64,000 nt of DNA from positions 1-64,000 of the forward strand of contig JARBUI010000010.1 of NCBI GenBank assembly GCA_029239755.1. Reading direction: 5' to 3'. This DNA comes from Clostridia bacterium (GTDB lineage Bacteria > Bacillota > Clostridia > Lachnospirales > Cellulosilyticaceae). This document shows positions 1 to 9,263 of this stretch, piece by piece; the first letter of the stretch is position 1; each line of letters begins with the position of its first letter. A program made the translations under genes and the position numbers. The notes under the pieces are model-generated. The model had not been told where the DNA came from and did not search any database. It saw nothing but the letters and a program-made list of their open reading frames with translations.

Positions 1-1
1 G

Positions 2-889
2 GTGAAGCAGATGGAAAAGGTATGGAGCGATAAGAAGGCAATAGCATTTTTTCTTTTTCCTTCGTTTGTGATATTAGCGTTTATCATTATAGTGCCAATT
101 ATTATGTCGTCTTATTATAGCTTGCTGGATTGGGATGGCTTTGGAAAAGGTGATTTCATAGGGATTAAGAATTATATTAAGTTATTTAAGGATAAAGCAT
201 TTCTAATGTCAATTAAAAATTCATTAGTATTTGCATTTTCGTCTGTTTTTGTGCAGCTGCCAATATCACTATTATTAGCACTTGTTGTATCAAAAGGCGT
301 AAAATTTGAGAGATTTTTTGTAACAGTATTTTTTATCCCTGTTATTATTTCTACAGTTGTTATAGGTCAGCTTTGGATGAAAATCTATAATCCTGAGTAT
401 GGTCTGTTAAATATGTTTCTTAGAGTAATAGGACTTGATAATCTTACAACTGAATGGTTAGGAAATAAAGAGACAGCCTTAATGTCAAGTGTTGTTCCGG
501 TTTTATGGCAGTATATCGGATATCATATGCTTTTGATGTATGCAGGGATTAAGTCTATATCAGCAGATGTATTTGAAGCAGCCAAAATAGATGGGGCATC
601 TTGGCTTAAAACATGTACCTTTATTACAATACCTATGTTAAAACCTATATTAAAGGTTTCATTAACCTTTGCAGTAGTGGGCTCATTAAAGGTATTTGAC
701 CTAGTCTTTGTTTTAACAAGAGGGGGCCCTGCCCGTGCCAGTGAAGTGACAAGTACTTTGATGGTTGAAACAATTTTTAAAAGCAATAGCTATGGCTATG
801 GAAGTGCAATGGCAATCTTTGTTATTGTAGAATGCTTTGTGTTGTATTTGCTTATAGGTAAATTATTTAAAACAGATGAGGTGGCATAA
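2..889 (+). CDS. Sugar ABC transporter permease (CUT1, MalF/UgpA-like)
   Basis: Inner-membrane subunit of a binding-protein-dependent carbohydrate importer. The 295-residue protein has about six hydrophobic segments (near 14-37, 71-96, 104-125, 160-185, 215-240 and 265-287). It carries the EAA loop (EAAKIDGAS, from residue 192) that contacts the ATPase. A GTG start at position 2 is possible but the ribosome site would lie outside the window; the ATG at 11 is an alternative, and the true start could be upstream. The stop overlaps the next permease by one base (TAATG), so the two are co-translated. The partner binding protein is presumably upstream of the window. The substrate cannot be read from the sequence; the neighbouring GH3 and GH78 genes suggest plant-derived oligosaccharides. 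Confidence 0.9.
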   Translation: MKQMEKVWSDKKAIAFFLFPSFVILAFIIIVPIIMSSYYSLLDWDGFGKGDFIGIKNYIKLFKDKAFLMSIKNSLVFAFSSVFVQLPISLLLALVVSKGVKFERFFVTVFFIPVIISTVVIGQLWMKIYNPEYGLLNMFLRVIGLDNLTTEWLGNKETALMSSVVPVLWQYIGYHMLLMYAGIKSISADVFEAAKIDGASWLKTCTFITIPMLKPILKVSLTFAVVGSLKVFDLVFVLTRGGPARASEVTSTLMVETIFKSNSYGYGSAMAIFVIVECFVLYLLIGKLFKTDEVA

Positions 890-1746
890 TGAAAAATAAT
901 ATAAAAAACTTAACCTCAGCTAAGAAAACTAATGGATCAGCAATTATGTATATTTTATTATTTGCATGGGCAGCTATTCAGATTTTTCCTATTTATTGGC
1001 TCATAACGTTTTCTTTAAAGAGTAATAGTGAAATATTTGGGGGAAATTCATTAGGACTTCCAAAAGAGTGGCTATGGCAAAATTATGAGAAAGCACTTGT
1101 AACTGGAAGTGTAGGGCTGTACTTTTTAAATAGCGTTATTGTTACAGGAGCAACTATTATTATTACAGCAATAGTATCTCTCATGGCTACTTATGCTTTG
1201 ACTCGAATGGTATTTAAGCTTAAAAAACCAATGAATGGTTTTTATATGTTAGGTCTTACTGTACCCATCCATTCAGCATTATTACCTGTATTTATTATGT
1301 TAAGAAACTTTAAACTTGTTAATTCTTATGCTGCACTTATCATACCTTATGTTGCTTTTGCAATACCTATGGCAGTTATGATTTTTATTGGATTTATGTC
1401 ATCTATTCCAAGAGAGTTAGAGGAAGCAGCTTGCCTGGATGGCTGTAGTATATATGGGGTTTTCTTTAGGATTATCGTTCCTCTTATGAAACCAGCTGCT
1501 GCAACTGTAGCAATCTTTACTTTTTTACAAGCGTGGAATGAACTTATGTTTGCTGTAGTATTTATAAGTGATACAAAATATAAAACTTTAACCGTAGGAA
1601 TCCAGTCATTGGCTGGGCAATATACCATCGATTGGGGCGCAATTGGAGCGGGGCTTGTGGTTGCGACTATACCTACTCTTCTAGTGTATATCTTTATGAG
1701 TAAAAAGGTACAGGATAGTCTTATTGCAGGAGCAGTCAAAGGGTAG
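889..1746 (+). CDS. Sugar ABC transporter permease (CUT1, MalG/UgpE-like)
   Basis: Second membrane subunit of the same importer, 285 residues with about six transmembrane segments. The EAA loop starts at residue 178 (EEAACLDGCS) and the protein ends in the VAGAVKG-like tail common in MalG-type subunits (AGAVKG here). It starts in the stop codon of the preceding permease. No ATPase gene is present nearby; CUT1 systems in Firmicutes often share one MsmX-like ATPase encoded elsewhere, which is the likely explanation. It converges with the AraC gene on the other strand, with only 38 bases between the two stop codons. Confidence 0.9.
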   Translation: MKNNIKNLTSAKKTNGSAIMYILLFAWAAIQIFPIYWLITFSLKSNSEIFGGNSLGLPKEWLWQNYEKALVTGSVGLYFLNSVIVTGATIIITAIVSLMATYALTRMVFKLKKPMNGFYMLGLTVPIHSALLPVFIMLRNFKLVNSYAALIIPYVAFAIPMAVMIFIGFMSSIPRELEEAACLDGCSIYGVFFRIIVPLMKPAAATVAIFTFLQAWNELMFAVVFISDTKYKTLTVGIQSLAGQYTIDWGAIGAGLVVATIPTLLVYIFMSKKVQDSLIAGAVKG

Positions 1747-1784
1747 GGGGAGAATCGCCTCATTAGAGGTTTTATGTATGGAGT

Positions 1785-2633
1785 TTAAAAATGAGTGTTT
1801 CGTAACTCAGTTGGAGTACAATGCCTTAAGGCTTTATAAGTGCGATTGAAATTGCGAATGCTATTAAAGCCGCATTCGAGGGCTATGTCTATAATAGGGG
1901 TTGTGCTATTTAGGAGCATTTCTTCAGCTTTAGCAATTCTTATATTGTTTAAATATGTAATAAAACTCATGCCGCATAAGCTTTTAAAAAGTTTTGAAAA
2001 CTGTGATGTTCCAAGGTCTGCGAGATGGGCTGCATCAGAAAGGGTTATGTTATCTTTATAATTATGATGGATATAATTCATAACATCCTGCATTTTCCTG
2101 ATAATCAAATAACTCTTAGAACGGCTCTTAGATTGGGTGTTTCTTGGAATATATCTTAGCAAAAGAGCGTGCAGTTCAAGCAGCCTACTTTTTAAAAATA
2201 TATGATAATAGGGATTTTTTTTGCTTGTTTCATCTGCAATTTCCAGCAGCAAGCAGCCAATTTTATGAGATATATCAATATTTAAGTTGAGATTATTAAT
2301 AAGTGTATGATCTAAAAAAGAAGAAATGAATCTAGAGTTTTCCGGCCATGCAAGCGAAGAGTCAATAAAGTCTGTGCTAAAGACAATTAGAATAGCCTGA
2401 CAGTTAAGGTCTTCGCTATCATAAAAATGAACATCTCCGCTGCAGCAAATACCGAATTCACCGGATGTAAGTATTTTGGTTTGAGAGTTTATGCTAAGTC
2501 TTAACTTGCCTTCATAGACGTAGACTATTTCAATATCTTTGTGCCAGTGAGCCAAAAAGCTGAAACAGCTAAACTTAGAAACAAGTATGGGAAATTCACT
2601 AGAATAGACGGGTATTTCGTAATAAGCGCTCAT
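1785..2633 (-). CDS. AraC-family transcriptional regulator
   Basis: Cytoplasmic DNA-binding regulator of 282 residues. The N-terminal half (about 20-150) looks like the cupin sensor domain of AraC proteins, with HWHKDIEIVYVYEG typical of the first cupin strand. The C-terminal 100 residues hold the two helix-turn-helix motifs (LSDAAHLADLGTSQFSKLFK, then IIDIALECGFNSIRNFNRTY). A good ribosome site (GGAGGGAC on the minus strand) precedes the ATG. It is divergent from the GH3 gene across 150 bases and convergent with the permeases, so it probably controls one or both in response to a sugar. The ligand is unknown. Confidence 0.92.
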   Translation of the reverse strand: MSAYYEIPVYSSEFPILVSKFSCFSFLAHWHKDIEIVYVYEGKLRLSINSQTKILTSGEFGICCSGDVHFYDSEDLNCQAILIVFSTDFIDSSLAWPENSRFISSFLDHTLINNLNLNIDISHKIGCLLLEIADETSKKNPYYHIFLKSRLLELHALLLRYIPRNTQSKSRSKSYLIIRKMQDVMNYIHHNYKDNITLSDAAHLADLGTSQFSKLFKSLCGMSFITYLNNIRIAKAEEMLLNSTTPIIDIALECGFNSIRNFNRTYKALRHCTPTELRNTHF

Positions 2634-2783
2634 TGTCCCTCCGCGATTCTTAATATTTTATTTAAATTATAATCATAGTCGTAAGATCCGTCTATGATTT
2701 ATTGAAAACTGCGAGCAATGAAAAGAGAAAATTGCTATGATGACAATAAAGATTAAATCTAGATCAAAGATAAGGAGAATAAA

Positions 2784-4925
2784 ATGAAAAAGCAACCAAG
2801 CTACTTAGATGTTAACTTAACACCAGAAGAAAGAGCAAAGGATTTAGTAAGCCGCATGACCTTAGAAGAAAAAGCGTCTCAGCTTAAATATGATGCCCCA
2901 GCGATAAAAAGCTTAGGTGTTCCTTATTATAATTGGTGGAATGAGGCACTGCATGGGGTAGCAAGGGCAGGGACTGCTACAATTTTTCCACAGGCTATAG
3001 GGCTTGCAGCTATGTTCGACGATGAATTTTTAGGAGAAATAGCAGATATTATTGCAACAGAAGGAAGAGCTAAATATAATGAGCAGTCTCAAAATGGAGA
3101 TGGAGATATCTATAAAGGGATTACTTTTTGGTCGCCAAATATCAATATCTTCAGAGATCCAAGATGGGGAAGAGGTCATGAGACTTATGGAGAAGACCCT
3201 TACCTTACATCAAGACTTGGTGTAGCCTTTGTCAAAGGCTTACAAGGAGATGGAAAGCATCTTAAAGGGGCTGCTTGTGCTAAGCATTTTGCAGTTCACA
3301 GCGGACCAGAAGGTGAGAGACATAGCTTTGATGCTATTGTGACGGATAAAGACTTGTGGGAAACATATCTTCCAGCTTTTGAAGCACTTGTTAAGGAAGC
3401 AGATGTCGAAGCTGTTATGGGAGCTTATAATGCGGTAGGCGGAGAGCCTTGCTGCGGCAGTAAAACCCTGCTTAAAGATATCTTAAGAGATAAATGGGGC
3501 TTTAAAGGTCATGTTGTTTCAGACTGCTGGGCAATAAGAGATTTTCATACGAATCATATGGTTACCAGCACTGCACCGGAGTCAGCGGCCTTGGCTCTTA
3601 AGAATGGTTGTGACCTAAACTGCGGTAATACGTACTTACATCTCTTACAGGCTTATGAGCAAGGACTTATAACAGAAGAAGACATTACAAGAAGCACTGA
3701 GAGATTAATGACTACCAGAATTAAGTTAGGAATGTTTGATGATACATGTGAGTATGACAGCATTCCTTATACCCTTAACGACTGCAAGGATCATCATGAA
3801 GCTTCGCTTGAAGCAGCTAGAAAATCTGTAGTACTTTTAAAGAATGACGGGATATTGCCACTTGATAAAGATAAGCTCAAAACCATAGCTGTAATAGGCC
3901 CTAATGCCAATAGTCGTGCTATCCTAAAAGCTAATTACTGCGGGACAGCTTCAAGATATATTACTCTTTTAGAAGGCATACAAAATAGTGTAGGTGAAAG
4001 TACGAGAGTACTTTATTCGGAAGGGTGTCATTTATATAAAGATAGAGTAGAACCTCTTGCTTTTGCTAATGACCGCATGAGTGAAGCTTTATCTGTGGCT
4101 AGATTATCGGATGTAGTTGTTCTGTGCCTTGGTTTAGATGCTGATTTAGAAGGTGAAGAAGGAGACACAGGCAATAGCTATGCGGCAGGAGATAAGCCGG
4201 ACTTAAAACTTCCAGGTCTTCAGCAGAAACTGTTAGAGAAAGTAACAGAGCTTGGTAAACCTGTTATTGTACTATTAAGTTCAGGCAGTGCCTTAGCAGT
4301 TGACTATGCCCACGAGAACTGCAGTGCAGTACTTCAAGTTTGGTATCCAGGAGCACTAGGTGGTCAGGCGGTAGCAGAATTATTGTTTGGGAAATATTCT
4401 CCATCAGGCAAACTGCCGGTTACATTTTATAAAGAAACAAACGAGCTCCCAGACTTTACAGATTACTCAATGAAAAACAGGACTTACAGATATATAGAAA
4501 GTGAGCCACTATATCCTTTTGGATATGGTTTAACATATGGAGATATTGTTATTTCGGATGTTAAAACTGATAAAGATGAAGTAAAAGAGGGAGAAAATAT
4601 AAAGTTATCAGTAGAAGTTACAAATAGATCTGATTATGACCTGGAAGAAGTAGTGCAGGTTTATATTAAAATTAAAGACAGTAATTTTGAAGTATTGAAC
4701 CATAGATTATGTGCTTTCAAGCGTGTTAAACTTGAAAAGGGCCAAACAAAAACAATTAATCTTGAAGTTAAAAATGACAGTATAAAGGTTATAGATGATA
4801 AAGGAAATAAAGTACTTGATGGCAGTACAGCAGCAATATATGTTGGGACTAGTCAGCCAGACGGAAGAAGCAAGATGCTTACTCAAAAAGAAGTATTTTG
4901 TATGGAATTACCAATACAGCTATAA
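2784..4925 (+). CDS. Glycoside hydrolase family 3 (beta-xylosidase/beta-glucosidase-like)
   Basis: Hydrolyses terminal beta-linked sugars from short oligosaccharides; no signal peptide, so it acts in the cytoplasm on imported substrate. The 713 residues fit a GH3 N-terminal barrel (about 15-310), the alpha/beta sandwich C domain (about 350-560) and a fibronectin-III-like domain (about 610-690). The KHFAVHSGPEGERHSFDA block begins at K167 and the catalytic nucleophile is D247 in VVSDCWAI. The motif NWWNEALHGVARAG is typical of the beta-xylosidase branch, which is the preferred specificity, although GH3 enzymes vary. The ribosome site AAGGAG lies just upstream, and a strong terminator follows, so the gene appears monocistronic. 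The divergent AraC gene is the likely regulator. Confidence 0.93.
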   Translation: MKKQPSYLDVNLTPEERAKDLVSRMTLEEKASQLKYDAPAIKSLGVPYYNWWNEALHGVARAGTATIFPQAIGLAAMFDDEFLGEIADIIATEGRAKYNEQSQNGDGDIYKGITFWSPNINIFRDPRWGRGHETYGEDPYLTSRLGVAFVKGLQGDGKHLKGAACAKHFAVHSGPEGERHSFDAIVTDKDLWETYLPAFEALVKEADVEAVMGAYNAVGGEPCCGSKTLLKDILRDKWGFKGHVVSDCWAIRDFHTNHMVTSTAPESAALALKNGCDLNCGNTYLHLLQAYEQGLITEEDITRSTERLMTTRIKLGMFDDTCEYDSIPYTLNDCKDHHEASLEAARKSVVLLKNDGILPLDKDKLKTIAVIGPNANSRAILKANYCGTASRYITLLEGIQNSVGESTRVLYSEGCHLYKDRVEPLAFANDRMSEALSVARLSDVVVLCLGLDADLEGEEGDTGNSYAAGDKPDLKLPGLQQKLLEKVTELGKPVIVLLSSGSALAVDYAHENCSAVLQVWYPGALGGQAVAELLFGKYSPSGKLPVTFYKETNELPDFTDYSMKNRTYRYIESEPLYPFGYGLTYGDIVISDVKTDKDEVKEGENIKLSVEVTNRSDYDLEEVVQVYIKIKDSNFEVLNHRLCAFKRVKLEKGQTKTINLEVKNDSIKVIDDKGNKVLDGSTAAIYVGTSQPDGRSKMLTQKEVFCMELPIQL

Positions 4926-4927
4926 GT

Positions 4928-4982
4928 AGAAAAGCTTGAGCAGAAGATTACATTTAAATAATCTTTTGCTCAGGCTTTTTTT
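4928..4982 (+). terminator. Rho-independent terminator after GH3 gene
   Basis: A long stem (AGCTTGAGCAGAAGATTA pairing with TAATCTTTTGCTCAGGCT, with G-T wobbles) is followed directly by a run of T. It closes the GH3 transcript. Confidence 0.85.
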
Positions 4983-4985
4983 GCG

Positions 4986-5321
4986 CTATTTTTTCGTGTA
5001 GCCCTATAAGTCATCTAACAAGAAAAGGCAGGGGGACGATATACAATAAGACTAAGTAATGATAATATTAAGATATCTATATAAATTGATGTTGACCCAA
5101 CAAGGACATATCAAGATAAGAAGGGTAAAACAATTTTCGAGCATGATATATATATAGTGAAATAGGAACTAAGCTTGGAACTGTAACTCATTTTGAAGTA
5201 TAAAGCAGAACTGATTAAAGGCAGATATAGTTTTGTTAAAGGAAAAGATAAGCCAGTAGCGACATATATTATTAATGATTATACAGGAAAAAAATAAAGT
5301 AATTGTAGGTGAGAAATATCA
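4986..5321 (+). pseudogene. Gene-free stretch with possible decayed ORF
   Basis: No intact gene is visible in this 336-base stretch after the terminator. Around 5093-5295, translation gives broken peptides such as DKKGKTIFEHDIYIVK, then a stop and shifted frame with GTKLGTVTHFEV, then a third piece ending INDYTGKK. The first piece resembles the DKNGKxIxEGDI motif of phage YopX-like proteins. This suggests, weakly, a decayed gene of phage or mobile origin. A ribosome site for the following AraC gene lies at the end of the stretch (GTAGGTGAG). Confidence 0.3.
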
Positions 5322-6344
5322 ATGGATAGGACAGAACTAGATGCTTTTTTAAGGGAATATACTGAGAAAGAAAAAATGGCTTTAGAAGGAAAATATAAAG
5401 ATGAAGATAAGGTTTATGAAAAGTATGAGGAATCTTCCTCAGGAGAAGGCACTTTTTTAAAAACCTATTTATTTGAAGACAAGTATTTTTTATCTTCCTA
5501 TGAAAATATAGGAACTAATAAGCAGGAGCGCTTTATGGAGGTATATGCTCATAAACATAATTATATTGAACTTAATTATGTTTGGTCGGGAAAGTGTACT
5601 CAAATTATTAACGGCAAAAAGGTGGTATGTCAGCAGGGAGATATTTGTATTTTAGATACAAAGACAGTTCATTCAGTTGAGAAGGCAGAAGAAAACGATA
5701 TTATTGTTAACATCTTAATGAGAAAAGAATTTTTTGCATCTACTTTCTTTAACCGAATAACCAAACAAGGACTTTTGGCAGAGTTTTTAATGGATGCGGT
5801 GATGAAAGTTCATGATGTGAAACAATACTTGTTATTTCAAACTCATGGGAATACGAGGATACATAGCCTTATGGAAGATTTGCTTTGTGAGTATTATAGC
5901 GACTCGCTGGGGAAAAGAGAAGTAATGGAAAGCTATATGATTATCTTATTTACTGAGTTATTAAGGACCTACCGTGGTAATGCATCGCAGCATACAAAAC
6001 ACAATGAAGTTAATATAAAAATATTTGATATTTTAGAGCACATAGAAAAAAATTATGAGTTTTGTACCTTGCATTCTGTAGCCCAGCACTTTTCTTTAAA
6101 TGAAAAGTATTTGACCATGCTTTTAAAGAAAAGAACTGGCAGAAGTTTTATTGAGCATCTTCAAGAACAAAAGATGAATAAAGCAAAAATGTTGCTTAGC
6201 AACACTGAGCTGTCAATATCAGAGGTTATTACGCTTAGTGGTTATAGTAATACGCATTTTTTTTATAAAAAATTTTATGAGTCAGAAGACTGTACTCCCG
6301 CTCAGTACCGTAAAGACATAAAGAAAATAAAAGCTATGCGGTAA
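5322..6344 (+). CDS. AraC-family transcriptional regulator with cupin sensor domain
   Basis: Cytoplasmic regulator of 340 residues. A charged N-terminal section (about 1-75) precedes a cupin-like sensor segment (HKHNYIELNYVWSGKC, then QQGDICILDTKTVHSVE). The C-terminal helix-turn-helix pair lies at about 240-335 (LHSVAQHFSLNEKYLTMLLK and ISEVITLSGYSNTHFFYKKF). It lies directly upstream of the alpha-L-rhamnosidase on the same strand, 126 bases apart. The likely role is activation of that gene in response to a rhamnose-containing sugar; this is inferred from position only. It belongs to the same broad family as the regulator at 1785-2633 but is not a close copy. Confidence 0.9.
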   Translation: MDRTELDAFLREYTEKEKMALEGKYKDEDKVYEKYEESSSGEGTFLKTYLFEDKYFLSSYENIGTNKQERFMEVYAHKHNYIELNYVWSGKCTQIINGKKVVCQQGDICILDTKTVHSVEKAEENDIIVNILMRKEFFASTFFNRITKQGLLAEFLMDAVMKVHDVKQYLLFQTHGNTRIHSLMEDLLCEYYSDSLGKREVMESYMIILFTELLRTYRGNASQHTKHNEVNIKIFDILEHIEKNYEFCTLHSVAQHFSLNEKYLTMLLKKRTGRSFIEHLQEQKMNKAKMLLSNTELSISEVITLSGYSNTHFFYKKFYESEDCTPAQYRKDIKKIKAMR

Positions 6345-6470
6345 AAAAGCTGACATTTGGTCAATAGACTAACGAAGAACCGTTATTGTTATAGCTCTTT
6401 GTTTGATATATCTTAAGTTTATAGTTCTTTAAAATAGCATTATAAATTTGGATATAGGAGGGGTAAAGAC

Positions 6471-9116
6471 ATGTTAAAAGTATCCGAAATACGTATGGAT
6501 TACTTAAAGAAGCCGATGGGGGTAACAAAGCTGCCGCAGCTTGGCTGGATTTTAGAAAGTGAAAAAAGAAATGTATCGCAAAAGTCTTATCAATTGCAGG
6601 TTTCTCATAAAAGAGACTTTTCTAATATTTTGTATGACAGCGGTATCATTGAAAGTGATGAGTCTGCTCATGTTTTTATAGATGGCATCCAATTAGAATC
6701 TGCCTGTAAGTACTTTATTAGAGTAAAGGTTACGGATAACTATGGTGAAACGAGCCTATGGAGCCAGAGTGAAAGTTTTGTATCAGCGCTACTTTCTAAT
6801 AGTGAGTGGCAAGCTTCCTTTATTTCAGCAGAAACAAAAGAGGATGCAGAAAATTCCAAAGGAACATATCTTAGAAAAGCATTTGAAATAAAAGGAAAAG
6901 TAAAAGAAGCTTATGCTTTTACTACTGCACTGGGCCTATATAAACTTTACTTAAACGGCAAAAAGGTCGGAAAGGATGAGCTTACTCCCGGGTGGACATC
7001 TTATAACAAGCGTTTATTATACCAGCCCTATGATATGACAGATATGCTTAAGGATGGAGAAAATGCTCTTGGAGCTGTGGTGGGTGCTGGCTGGTATAAA
7101 GGTGTTATGGGATTTGAATTTCAAAGAAACCACTATGGAAATAGGACCGCATTCCTTGGTCAGTTTTATATTAAATATGAAGATGGTACTTCAGAAATTA
7201 TTGTGACAGATGATACATGGAAAGGGTCTGACAGCCCTATACTCTTTTCAGAAATTTATGATGGTGAAATCTATGATGCTGCTTTAGAGCAAGAAGGATG
7301 GAATGAGTCAGGCTTTTGTGATCAAACATGGAGGTCAGTTGAAGTAGTAGACTATGATAAAGCTAACTTAACTGCGCAGCCTGGAAGTACAGTAAAAGAA
7401 ATAGAAGAAGTTAAGGCGAAACGAATTTTTGTAACCCCTAAAGGAGATACAGTTATTGACTTTGGCCAGAATATGACAGGGTGGATTCACTTTAAAGTAA
7501 AGGGCCAAAAAGGAGATAAAGTAGAGATTAACTGCTTTGAGATATTAGATGCTGATGGCAATGTATACCTTGATAATTTAAGAGCCGCAAAAGAAACCCT
7601 CGTTTATATTTGCAGCGGGGAAGGGGAAGAAACCTATCATCCAAGCTTTACCTTCCAAGGATTCCAATATGCGAAGATAGCATCTTACCCTGGAGAGCCA
7701 CTCCTTGAAAACTTTACAGCCTATGCAGTCCACTCCGATATGGAACCTACAGGTACCTTTGAGTGTTCTAATAAAGATTTAAATCAGCTTCAACATAATA
7801 TATTATGGGGACTAAAAGGTAACTTTTTAGATATACCGACAGATTGTCCTCAAAGAGACGAGAGGCTTGGATGGACAGGAGATGCTCAGATCTTTTGCAG
7901 AACAGCCACGTACCTTATGAATACCTATACTTTCTTTAATAAATGGCTTAAAGATGTAGCAGCAGATCAAACGCCGGAAGGCGGCGTTCCTCATGTGGTA
8001 CCAGACATTCTTTCTGGTAAATGCGATGATAATTGGCTGTTAAAGAAGGGTACCCATTCAGCAGCAGCATGGGCTGATGCAGCAGTCATTAATCCATGGA
8101 CCCTGTATTTAACTTTTGGCGATAAAAAGATTATAGAAGAGCAGTATGACAGTATGAAAGCATGGGTTAACTTTATGAGAAGGCATTCACATGACGGCAT
8201 ATGGAATTATAAACTGCAATTTGGAGATTGGGTGGCACTGGATGCAGAAGAAGGAAGTTATTTTGGTGCAACGCCTAATGATTTAACATGTACGGCTTAC
8301 TATGCTTACTCTACCGGACTATTTGCTAAAATGTCTAAATACATAGGAAAAGTAGAAGATTATGAAGAGTATGACAGCCTGCACAAAGAGATAGTAGAAG
8401 GATTTAGAAGACACTTCTTTGACAAAGACGGAAATATGACAGCAAATACTCAAACAGCTCATGTTGTTGCACTTTATTTTAATTTGGTTCCTGAAGCGTA
8501 TCGCCAAAAAACAGCTGAGACCTTGGTTAAGTTAATTGAGAAGGAAAATGGGCATCTTGTTACAGGTTTTGTAGGGACACCTTATATCTGTCATGCACTA
8601 AGCCAAAACGGCCATACAAAAGAAGCCTATGATCTGCTCCTTAAGGATGATTTCCCATCATGGCTCTATCAAGTCAAAATGGGGGCTACAACCATTTGGG
8701 AGCACTGGGATGGGATTAAGCCAGATGGCACATTGTGGAGTCCTGACATGAATTCCTTTAATCACTATGCTTATGGGGCAATCGGTGAATGGCTCTACAG
8801 AGTAGTTGCTGGATTTGAAATTGATGAAGAAAATCCTGGATACAAGCACGCTATTTTGCATCCTCAACTAGGAGGCAATCTTTCTTATGTGAAAGCGAGT
8901 TATCAAACAGTTTATGGCAACCTCGCTATGAACTGGGAAGTAGAAGGAAATATCGTTACAATGAAAGTCTATGTACCTCATAATACAACAGCCACTTTAT
9001 ATTTAGATCAGGCTAAGGAAGTATTAGAAAGTGATGGACTGACTTTTGCGGATCATACAAGCGGCAAAGCAGCGTTAGCAGGCTCTGGTATATATAGTAT
9101 CAAGTTTAAGAGATAG
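6471..9116 (+). CDS. Alpha-L-rhamnosidase, glycoside hydrolase family 78
   Basis: Releases terminal alpha-L-rhamnose from pectic oligosaccharides or plant glycosides. There is no signal peptide, so it acts inside the cell. The 881 residues follow the GH78 order: N-terminal beta-sandwich (about 10-110), rhamnosidase N domain (about 130-300), concanavalin-like domain (about 310-410), six-hairpin barrel (about 420-770) and C-terminal beta domain (about 775-860). The hallmark DCPQRDERLGWTGDA contains D463 and E464; E744 in WEHWDG is the expected second catalytic acid. A strong ribosome site (GGAGGGG) precedes the ATG. A terminator follows, so the gene is probably transcribed alone or with the AraC gene upstream. 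Confidence 0.95.
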   Translation: MLKVSEIRMDYLKKPMGVTKLPQLGWILESEKRNVSQKSYQLQVSHKRDFSNILYDSGIIESDESAHVFIDGIQLESACKYFIRVKVTDNYGETSLWSQSESFVSALLSNSEWQASFISAETKEDAENSKGTYLRKAFEIKGKVKEAYAFTTALGLYKLYLNGKKVGKDELTPGWTSYNKRLLYQPYDMTDMLKDGENALGAVVGAGWYKGVMGFEFQRNHYGNRTAFLGQFYIKYEDGTSEIIVTDDTWKGSDSPILFSEIYDGEIYDAALEQEGWNESGFCDQTWRSVEVVDYDKANLTAQPGSTVKEIEEVKAKRIFVTPKGDTVIDFGQNMTGWIHFKVKGQKGDKVEINCFEILDADGNVYLDNLRAAKETLVYICSGEGEETYHPSFTFQGFQYAKIASYPGEPLLENFTAYAVHSDMEPTGTFECSNKDLNQLQHNILWGLKGNFLDIPTDCPQRDERLGWTGDAQIFCRTATYLMNTYTFFNKWLKDVAADQTPEGGVPHVVPDILSGKCDDNWLLKKGTHSAAAWADAAVINPWTLYLTFGDKKIIEEQYDSMKAWVNFMRRHSHDGIWNYKLQFGDWVALDAEEGSYFGATPNDLTCTAYYAYSTGLFAKMSKYIGKVEDYEEYDSLHKEIVEGFRRHFFDKDGNMTANTQTAHVVALYFNLVPEAYRQKTAETLVKLIEKENGHLVTGFVGTPYICHALSQNGHTKEAYDLLLKDDFPSWLYQVKMGATTIWEHWDGIKPDGTLWSPDMNSFNHYAYGAIGEWLYRVVAGFEIDEENPGYKHAILHPQLGGNLSYVKASYQTVYGNLAMNWEVEGNIVTMKVYVPHNTTATLYLDQAKEVLESDGLTFADHTSGKAALAGSGIYSIKFKR

Positions 9117-9127
9117 TTAATTTGGAC

Positions 9128-9165
9128 AAAAATAGGATGTCTAATCAAACAGCATCCTATTTTTT
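9128..9165 (+). terminator. Rho-independent terminator after GH78 gene
   Basis: The stem AAAAATAGGATG pairs with CATCCTATTTTT across a 13-base loop and ends in a T run. It separates the rhamnosidase from the binding-protein operon. Confidence 0.85.
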
Positions 9166-9263
9166 ATTGGATTCTTCATGCCATATGACTAGAAAATCCA
9201 TGTTAAGCTGCTAATAATAATGCTAATATTAACATATAAAAGAAATGGGGGAGGAAAATATTA

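Noticed and set aside
1755-1772. Small CCTC-ATTA-GAGG hairpin between the convergent permease and AraC genes
   Set aside because: Stem of only four pairs and a short T run; too weak to call a terminator.
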